A stretch of DNA of 5,002 nucleotides from Sulfurimicrobium sp963741495 (lineage in GTDB: Bacteria; Pseudomonadota; Gammaproteobacteria; Burkholderiales; Sulfuricellaceae). Each line of letters starts with the position of its first letter. Position 1 is the first letter of the stretch. A program made the translations under genes and the position numbers. The DNA is taken from positions 1-5,002 of the forward strand of contig CAVUID010000019.1 of the NCBI GenBank assembly GCA_963741495.1. The letters run 5' to 3'. Under the pieces are notes generated by a model. It searched no databases. It saw only the letters and a list, made by a program, of their open reading frames with translations, and was not told the origin of the DNA. Positions 1 through 5,002 of the stretch are shown piece by piece.

Positions 1-577
1 CACGCATCCGGGCGCCGAACAGGTTCAGCAGGGGAAGCAGCAGCAGCAAGGGCGTCAGGGCTGCGCCTAGACCGAACATCAGGCCGTAGCCCGCGCCGGA
101 CAAAGTGCCGCCTGAGATGGCGCAGACAGCCAGGAGCGAGGCCAGCGGGGCGCAGGGGGTGAGGCTGAGCGAGAAACCGAGCAGAAAAGGCGGCGTGCCG
201 GCGCCCCGTCTAGCCGCGCTGCATGGACTTGTGCGCCGCGACGGCAGGAACAGCCATACCCCGGCGGCAATGCTGGCGGCACCGATAAAGGCATTGCCGA
301 TGCCGCTGGAGAGCGCCTGGGTCAGCCACATCCCGAGCGCGCCGGCCAGGCCGCCAAGCAGGCTGTAGGCCGTCACCCGGCCCAGCAGGAACACGCCGGT
401 ATCGACCAGCGTCTCGCGGTTGCTGCCGCCGCGCCCCAGCACCCAGGTGCCCATGAACGGCAGGCAGGTGACGGTGCAGGCGGTCAGGCCCATGGAAACA
501 CCGAGCAGCCAGACCGAAAACATGCCGATGGTTTCGGGCAAGGGCACGCCTCCGCCCGGCATGATGGTATCAAGCAT
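1..577 (-). CDS. CcdA/DsbD-like (TauE/SafE, UreH-domain) membrane protein, partial (C-terminus off the left edge)
   Basis: The frame stays open from an ATG at 577 to the window edge, giving 192 residues with no stop. It is a very hydrophobic multi-pass inner-membrane protein. The first hydrophobic segment (about 18-45) carries Cys34 and Cys38 in TACTVTCLPFMG. Further helices lie near 60-84 and 93-111, followed by a short basic loop (RRTSPCSAARRG, about 114-125). The fourth segment holds LTPCAPLA (Cys142), then a helix near 162-188. A Cys in the first helix of each half, next to prolines, matches the CcdA/DsbD transmembrane family, in which that pair passes electrons from the cytoplasm to periplasmic thiols. 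TauE/SafE or DsbD_2 is the name automatic annotation would probably give. The ATG overlaps the polyferredoxin stop by 8 bp, with GGAG 9 nt upstream, so the two are translationally linked. An in-frame ATG at 562 is an alternative start. The exact substrate is unknown; cytochrome or metal-protein maturation and metal reduction are both possible. Confidence 0.85.
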   Translation of the reverse strand, partial: MLDTIMPGGGVPLPETIGMFSVWLLGVSMGLTACTVTCLPFMGTWVLGRGGSNRETLVDTGVFLLGRVTAYSLLGGLAGALGMWLTQALSSGIGNAFIGAASIAAGVWLFLPSRRTSPCSAARRGAGTPPFLLGFSLSLTPCAPLASLLAVCAISGGTLSGAGYGLMFGLGAALTPLLLLLPLLNLFGARMR

Positions 578-1627
578 TGTCTTCGGCTCCGCCCGCAAGT
601 TTGCGCGGCGCAGCGACGATCTTGATGGTGCCGTCCGGCATTTCGCCCTTCATGCGCTGCTTGTAGTACTCGCGGCTGGACTTGAACAGCGGGATCGGCC
701 CCCATTTCATCTGGATCACGTCGTCATCCGGGCAAAACTCGACACAGCGCCCGCACAGGGTGCAATCCTCGTGTAATGCCTTGCTGCCGTGTTCGCGGGC
801 AATCTCGTGGATGTCCATCGGGCAGGCCTTGGCGCAGATGCCGCACTTGTCGCACTTGTCGTGCTGCTTCTTCACCAGCCGCATCGGCGAGAGGCGCTGG
901 AACACGGCATTGAACGACAGCAGCGGACAGATGCGGCAGAACGGCTGGCGCACCGCGAAACGCGGCGATCAGGATGAAGCCGGCCATGGTATTGGCGATG
1001 GCGCCGAGGGTGAAGGCAATGCCGTCGCCGGTGCGCAGGGCCAGTCTGCTCGGTGTTGCCGGTGAGCAGGGTGGTGGCGATACGCGAGGGGCAGACATCG
1101 CAGAACGGGTTGCCCAGGCTGTGCGGCGTGACGCCCAGGCCGGTCAGAAGCGGCAATGCCAGCACCAGAACCAGCAGCATCAGCCATTTCACCGGTCGCA
1201 CCTTGCTGACGTTGCCGTTCTCGAAACGGCGTAGCGGCAGGTTGAGCTTGCGCCCAAGCTTGTTGATCAGCTCCTGGATCGTGCCCAGCGGACAGATCCA
1301 GCCGCAGAAGGCCTTGCTCAGCACAAAAAAGAAGGTGAAGAAGGTGAGCAGCGTGAACAGCAGCGGCAGAACCATCTGGAAGGTAAGTTGCTGTGCCTTG
1401 ACCATGGCCTCACCGATGCGATGGTGCAACTGATGCTGGGTCGGGATCAGCACGCAATAGGCGCCGTTCTGCTGATCGTAGGCGCAGGACAGCGCAGGCA
1501 GCGCATTGGAGATCTTCTCCGCCATGTAAAAACCGACCACGTTGGATCCGTACACCGTCAGCAGCAGCATGGCGATCTGAACGAACAGCCGGAAGCGGCC
1601 AAGTGTGGGAAATATCGCCTTAAGCAT
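570..1627 (-). CDS. Membrane polyferredoxin, NapH/FtrD/CcoG-like 4Fe-4S protein (two frameshifts)
   Basis: After removing one extra base near 1045 and one near 957, this reads as a continuous 351-residue protein. Four membrane segments lie near 10-35, 81-103, 147-166 and 202-224. CGWICPLG (108-115) follows helix 2, CDVCP (176-180) lies between helices 3 and 4, and CRICP (230-234) follows helix 4. Two classical 4Fe-4S motifs come next: Cys258/261/264/268 and Cys288/291/294/298. This layout is known from NapH-, NosR- and FtrD-type proteins, which move electrons between membrane or cytoplasmic donors and periplasmic reactions. With both termini in the cytoplasm, the ferredoxin domain is cytoplasmic. 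The loop between helices 1 and 2 is periplasmic and holds Cys48, Cys58 and His65/68/69. The ATG at 1627 is preferred because GGAGG lies 4 nt upstream, the same spacing as for the receptor gene. The ATG at 1630 (352 residues) is only 1 nt from GGAGG, although it gives a typical ATGA overlap with the upstream stop. As written, the first frame ends at 872, before the ferredoxin domain. Confidence 0.85.
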
Positions 1628-2598
1628 CATGCCTCCTTCGTGCTTTTGTTATTTTCGACCTTCTTGCGGCGTAACAGCGGGGCGGCCAGCAGCATGCCAA
1701 AGACACCGAAGCCCAACCCGGTCAGCAGATCCCGTTTGCGATCGGCATCGGCGGAATAGGTGTGATTAAAGGCCGTCAGGTAGTGCTTCCCTCCATCGTC
1801 ATGTTCAGTCGCGAGCACGAATTTGGCGCGGCGCGGGCCGTGGCTGTGGCCGCCCTGACCCGGTTTTTTTTCGGCTGGCTTGAAGTCTCGCGGGAACAGC
1901 ACCGTGACCATGCCTTTTTCATCGCTGGTGAAAGCCATTTTGCTGCCAAACTCGGTCTCCATCCGCAACGCCTTGTTCGCCAGCGGCTGGCCGTTGAAAC
2001 GCAGCAGGAAGCGCCATTTCTCGCTTTCGCGCCAGGAGCCGTGTTCGCGCGGCAAGGGCTGGGGGATAATTTCAAGCTCGTATTTTTGCTCCAGCAGCAT
2101 CCGGGTTGGTGCCGGGCCGGGTTCACCGAAATAGTAGGGGGTGGAGGCTACAGTGACCTTGCCATCCTTTTCCTGCCGGGCAGTCACCCAGTAATAATTG
2201 CCGAGCTTGGGCAGCGCCTTGATCACAGTGCCTTCCGCTTCGACAGGAACCTTGCGCCGCGCATCGGCAACGCTGGAGTCCGGGGCAAAGACTTCGAAGG
2301 ACTCCGTTTCGATGTTTTTTTCCGTCAGCCCCGTGCTCATCCGGTCGCGCTCTCCCTTGCGCATCACCGGGGCGATCAGAGGGTACTGGGTCCAGTCGCG
2401 TGCTTGCCTTTTGCCCTGCCCGGGCCCCAGACGGCGCCTGCTTTCTACGCCAGCGCCAGGCTCGTGATGCTGGTGTTCGGCAGCCATGCTGGAAAGGCTC
2501 TGGGCTGGCTGGCCTGTTCCAGGTTTTTCTTCGGCTAGCGCCATACCCTGCGCAGCCATCAGAAATGCTGCCAGGAAAATGCCTACATGAATATGCAT
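1627..2598 (-). CDS. DUF4198-type periplasmic protein, His-containing, with C-terminal membrane anchor
   Basis: The protein has 323 residues. An N-terminal signal peptide (hydrophobic core about 5-18) has a likely cleavage site after Ala-Leu-Ala at residue 22. A low-complexity segment follows with EHQHHE (41-46). The middle and C-terminal parts are beta-rich. FNGQPLANKALRMET (201-215) and FTSDEKGMVTVLFP (223-236) resemble the 'G-x-P-L-x-x-x-x-V ... T-D-x-x-G' pattern of DUF4198 domains. A second His patch, GGHSHG (249-254), lies just after. One hydrophobic helix (about 291-309) followed by RRKK anchors the protein in the inner membrane, with the bulk in the periplasm. DUF4198 proteins are known partners of nickel/cobalt uptake (NikK-like) and sit beside TonB receptors elsewhere, so a metal-binding role is reasonable but inferred. 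The start at 2598 is chosen because GGAG lies 5 nt upstream and the signal peptide begins there. An in-frame ATG at 2616, directly after the receptor stop, lacks a ribosome binding site. The stop overlaps the next gene's start. Confidence 0.8.
   Translation of the reverse strand: MHIHVGIFLAAFLMAAQGMALAEEKPGTGQPAQSLSSMAAEHQHHEPGAGVESRRRLGPGQGKRQARDWTQYPLIAPVMRKGERDRMSTGLTEKNIETESFEVFAPDSSVADARRKVPVEAEGTVIKALPKLGNYYWVTARQEKDGKVTVASTPYYFGEPGPAPTRMLLEQKYELEIIPQPLPREHGSWRESEKWRFLLRFNGQPLANKALRMETEFGSKMAFTSDEKGMVTVLFPRDFKPAEKKPGQGGHSHGPRRAKFVLATEHDDGGKHYLTAFNHTYSADADRKRDLLTGLGFGVFGMLLAAPLLRRKKVENNKSTKEA
1632..1636 (-). promoter_or_regulatory. Ribosome binding site of the polyferredoxin gene
   Basis: GGAGG on the minus strand lies inside the last codons of the DUF4198 gene and is followed by CATGATG. 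The second ATG (1627) is 4 nt away, matching the receptor gene. The first ATG (1630) is only 1 nt away. This indicates translational coupling of the two genes. Confidence 0.65.
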
Positions 2599-2603
2599 GA
2601 TTT

Positions 2604-2607
2604 CTCC
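2604..2607 (-). promoter_or_regulatory. Ribosome binding site of the DUF4198 gene
   Basis: On the minus strand GGAG is followed by AAATC and ATG at 2598. It lies in the 18-nt gap after the receptor stop (TAA, 2619-2617). It supports the inner start, which also gives a cleaner signal peptide than the ATG at 2616. Confidence 0.65.
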
Positions 2608-2616
2608 ACTGGACAT

Positions 2617-4913
2617 TTAGAAGGTTGCGGATACGCCAGCAATCCAGGTGCGTGGCTTGCCTACAATGATCGACAGGTCGTCGGCATTGTAGACACTGTC
2701 GTAATGGCCAGTCAGGTAATCGGATGCATCGTTCGTGCCCCGGGCAGTAGACCAGTATTTGTGGTCGAACAGGTTATTTACCCTTGCGAACAGCGACCAC
2801 TTGGCGCCCAGCGGACCTTTGTCCCGGATATCATAGTTGGCATGCAGATGGAACAGTGTGCGCCCCGGCAGCTTTTCCTGATTGATTTCGTCGGCCCAGG
2901 ACCAGGTTTTTGCATCCATTTCCAGCGCCAGGCGGAAGCGCTCATTCGGTTGCCAGCCTGCTGTCGTATTCAGGCTGTGGCGCGGCACACGAGGTACGGC
3001 ATTGCCGGTATTGTTATAGTGGACCATAACCGGGCTGGCGACATAGGGGCTACCCAGGGTTTGATAATAATTTTCGTAGTCGGTGAAAACTGCGTGGATA
3101 TAGCTGTAGGCCAAGTCCAGGGTGTATTCACGCTTGCGGTCACTTTTAAGGGATAACTCGAAGCCGCGATTGCGCACGCCACCGATGTTGTCATACATTT
3201 CCTGGACTGCCGTGCTGGAGGCGCTGTACTGGCCGACCGTGCTCATGATGTAGTCCTTGCGGTCAACCTGATAGATGGCCGCCTCGACCTCGTATGGAAC
3301 ACCAAACAGGCTGGTTCTCGTTCGCGCACCCAGTTCCATGTTGATCGCCTGTTCGGGACGGAGATTTTCGTTGTTGGCCACCTTGGTGCTGGTCGGCGAG
3401 ATGCTGCCGTTATAGAGCTGTTCTGCAGTGGGGGCGCGGAAGCCCGTGGACACATTGCCGAAAACATCCATGTCGTTGCTGACGGCATAGTTTGCACCAC
3501 CGCGCCATGAGGTCACATTGAAAGACTTGCTGCGGGTGAAGGGTGTGGCGATCTCCCGGGTTTGATTCGTTGCGTAATCCAGGACAAGATGGTCATATCG
3601 ACCATTCGCTGTCAGCGTCCAGCGCGGGGCCGGCACGAACTTCAATTCGCCGTATATGGCATTGACGGCTTCGTCTGTGACGCTGTCGGTAAATACTTCC
3701 CCGGCGCGTACCAGATTGGTCGGCGAGCAGGTATAAGGCGGAACGGTAGTCCAGCCCGGCCACAGTAATCCACCCGGGCGGTATTGTAAGTTTTCATAGG
3801 TGTTGCGCCGCAGGTCCAGTCCCGTCAGCCATCCCACGCTGCCTGATGACGCCCGCCATTCACCCTTCGCCCCACGCTGGATCTGATGGTAGTCGTTGTT
3901 GGTGGTATAGAGCTCCTGCGCGCCCGGACTGGAATCGCTGATTGCCTGACCGTTCGCGGCCACCCGCTGGGGTGAGGACCAATACATGGTGTGGTCACGA
4001 TATTCATAGGCCGTTGCCAGGATGTTGCTGTTCGCGGACAGGTCTTTGGAATAGGTCATGTTGAGCTTCTGGAGCTCGACATCGTATTTGCGGGTATAGT
4101 CCCGGCCGATAGTTCCCTGTCGGATCGAGATTCGCCTGAGTCGCACCCTTTACCGAGCCATGCTTGTCCTTGAGTCGGTCGGATTTTTCGAAGCCGAAGG
4201 TCAGGTCCGAAGTGTCTGAAAGAAACATGCGCATATTGCCGTCGATATAGCTGGTCTTGTAGCCCGACTGCCAGTAGTAATCATCGCCTTCCCGCTCGGT
4301 CACCTGAATGTGGCCACTGCCCCAGTCGTTGGCAAACCCGGCACGCACCAGTTTGCCGGTTGTAGTCGTACGAACCCACGTCAGCCGCAACGGTGACGCC
4401 CTTGTATTTTGCGCCGCGCTTGGTGGTGATGATTACCGCGCCGATCAGGGCGTCTTCACCGAACAGGTAGGAAGCGCCGCCCTTGATGACCCGGATCGAT
4501 TCGATGTTGTCGAGATCGACGTTGACCTTGCCGGTGCGTTCGAACACCGGCACGCCGTCGATCACGATTGCCACGCCCGGCTTCTCGCCCATGTAGCGCT
4601 GGTTCTCGACGCCGCGCAGCTTGATCTTGATTTCGTCGCCGCTGGAAATATCTGCAGTGACGCCTGGAATGGATTGAAGAAGCTCAATCATGTTTTCCGG
4701 CCGTTGCGCATCTACCGTCTGGCCGCTGATGACATGAACACTGGACGGCTCGTCGCGCTTGGAAGCGAAACGGTCGTCGATGGTGGTCGAGGTGACAAGC
4801 ACTTCGTCCATTTTCTGCGTGGTGACAGGAACCGAGTCGGCAAAGGCGCTGCCCATGGCTCCGGCACAAATGACCGCGACAATGCGGCTGATCGGCTTGA
4901 CAGTAAATAACAT
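2617..4913 (-). CDS. TonB-dependent outer-membrane receptor (two frameshifts)
   Basis: With one extra base removed near 4358 and one near 4102, the gene encodes 764 residues, a normal receptor length. A signal peptide (1-25, ending AFA before Asp26) precedes a likely TonB box, DEVLVTS (36-42). The plug domain (about 52-165) shows IKIKLRGVENQRY, VAIVIDGVPV and IESIRVIKGGASYLFGEDA, all typical of the family. The barrel follows, with FRAPTAEQLYNG, NLRPEQAINMELGART and GVRNRGFELSLKSD, and ends in an aromatic-rich strand with terminal Phe (AGVSATF), the usual signal for barrel assembly. Such receptors use proton-motive force passed through TonB-ExbB-ExbD to import scarce ligands. The substrate cannot be read from the sequence; the neighbours hint at a metal or metal complex. 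ATG 4913 is preferred to the in-frame ATG at 4943 because GGGGAGGG sits just upstream and the signal peptide begins there. As written, the frame opened at 4913 stops at 4281, in the early barrel. It is the first gene of the apparent operon. Confidence 0.9.
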
Positions 4914-4916
4914 TTT

Positions 4917-4924
4917 CCCTCCCC
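4917..4924 (-). promoter_or_regulatory. Ribosome binding site of the TonB receptor gene
   Basis: On the minus strand GGGGAGGG is followed by AAA and then ATG at 4913. The GGAGG core ends 4 nt before the start codon. This purine run decides the start in favour of 4913 over the upstream in-frame ATG at 4943. Confidence 0.75.
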
Positions 4925-4945
4925 GGAAAGTAAGCAATGACATTC

Positions 4946-4959
4946 GGATATGTTTATCC
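4946..4959. repeat. Inverted repeat over the -10 region, possible operator
   Basis: GGATA-TGTT-TATCC is a perfect 5-bp dyad with a 4-nt centre. It shares base 4959 with the neighbouring dyad and overlaps the proposed -10 box. The same arm and centre lengths as its neighbour suggest a paired site, but short dyads also arise by chance in AT-rich leaders. Confidence 0.3.
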
Positions 4960-4982
4960 TGAATAATTTCAGAGCATGTTAA
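4953..4982 (-). promoter_or_regulatory. Possible sigma70-type promoter of the operon
   Basis: On the minus strand TTAACA (4982-4977, five of six matches to TTGACA) is followed after 18 nt by GATAAA (4958-4953, four of six matches to TATAAT). It sits about 40-70 nt upstream of the receptor start codon, where a promoter is expected for the first gene of the unit. The -10 match is modest and the call rests on pattern only. Confidence 0.35.
4959..4972. repeat. Inverted repeat in the promoter spacer, possible operator
   Basis: CTGAA-TAAT-TTCAG is a perfect 5-bp dyad with a 4-nt centre. It falls within the spacer between the proposed -35 and -10 boxes, a position where regulators often bind. I cannot match it to a known regulator; it does not resemble a Fur box. 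Confidence 0.35.
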
Positions 4983-5002
4983 AGGGAAAAGTTCCAGGAA
5001 AA

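Noticed and set aside
957..1045. Programmed ribosomal frameshifting in the polyferredoxin gene
   Set aside because: No slippery heptamer or downstream structure is evident, and two shifts in the same direction within 88 bases would be needed.
682..1065. Plus-strand open frame (127 codons) opposite the ferredoxin domain
   Set aside because: Antisense to eight spaced cysteines of two 4Fe-4S motifs; it is a shadow.
1762..2538. Long plus-strand open frame (258 codons) opposite the DUF4198 gene
   Set aside because: It is antisense to a gene with a clear signal peptide, domain pattern and membrane anchor. Its translation shows no recognisable domain.
2587..3156. Plus-strand open frame (189 codons) opposite the receptor barrel
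   Set aside because: The opposite strand encodes typical barrel motifs and the C-terminal Phe signal. This frame is a shadow.
4308..4910. Plus-strand open frame (200 codons) opposite the receptor plug domain
   Set aside because: The minus strand carries the signal peptide, TonB box and plug motifs. The plus frame has no family features.
4946..4972. Fur or FNR box in the leader
   Set aside because: The dyads do not match GATAATGATAATCATTATC or TTGAT-N4-ATCAA closely enough.
4984..5002. TTCC-A-GGAA dyad and repeated TTTTCC at the right edge
   Set aside because: Very short, low-complexity and at the window end. Chance cannot be excluded.

Overview
The window looks like chromosomal DNA from a fairly GC-rich Gram-negative bacterium, most likely a proteobacterium. 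The evidence is an outer-membrane TonB-dependent receptor, Sec signal peptides and strong GGAGG-type ribosome binding sites. I cannot name the species.

All genes lie on the minus strand and appear to form one operon, read from right to left. A short leader (about 4914-5002) carries a possible sigma70-type promoter with two touching inverted repeats. Four genes follow: (1) a TonB-dependent outer-membrane receptor (4913-2617); (2) a histidine-containing, membrane-anchored periplasmic protein of DUF4198 type (2598-1627); (3) a membrane polyferredoxin of the NapH/FtrD/CcoG-like type (1627-570); (4) the first 192 residues of a CcdA/DsbD-like (TauE/SafE, UreH-domain) membrane protein that runs off the left edge (577-1). 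Gene junctions are very tight: an 18-nt gap, a 1- or 4-bp overlap, and an 8-bp overlap. No intergenic stretch exceeds 100 bases, and there is no RNA gene, CRISPR array, mobile element or clear terminator.

Genes 1 and 3 are not open as the sequence stands. Each needs two single-base corrections (near 4358 and 4102; near 1045 and 957) to give one continuous, well-conserved protein. All four lesions are extra bases and neither gene shows other decay, so sequencing or assembly error is the simplest explanation. True recent inactivation cannot be excluded.

The working model is inference. The receptor brings a scarce substrate, probably a metal ion or metal complex, across the outer membrane. The His-containing DUF4198 protein handles it in the periplasm. 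The polyferredoxin and the CcdA-like protein move electrons across the inner membrane, for example to reduce the metal or keep periplasmic thiols reduced. No inner-membrane metal permease is visible, so it may lie beyond the left edge or elsewhere. The metal (copper, iron, nickel or other) cannot be told from this window.
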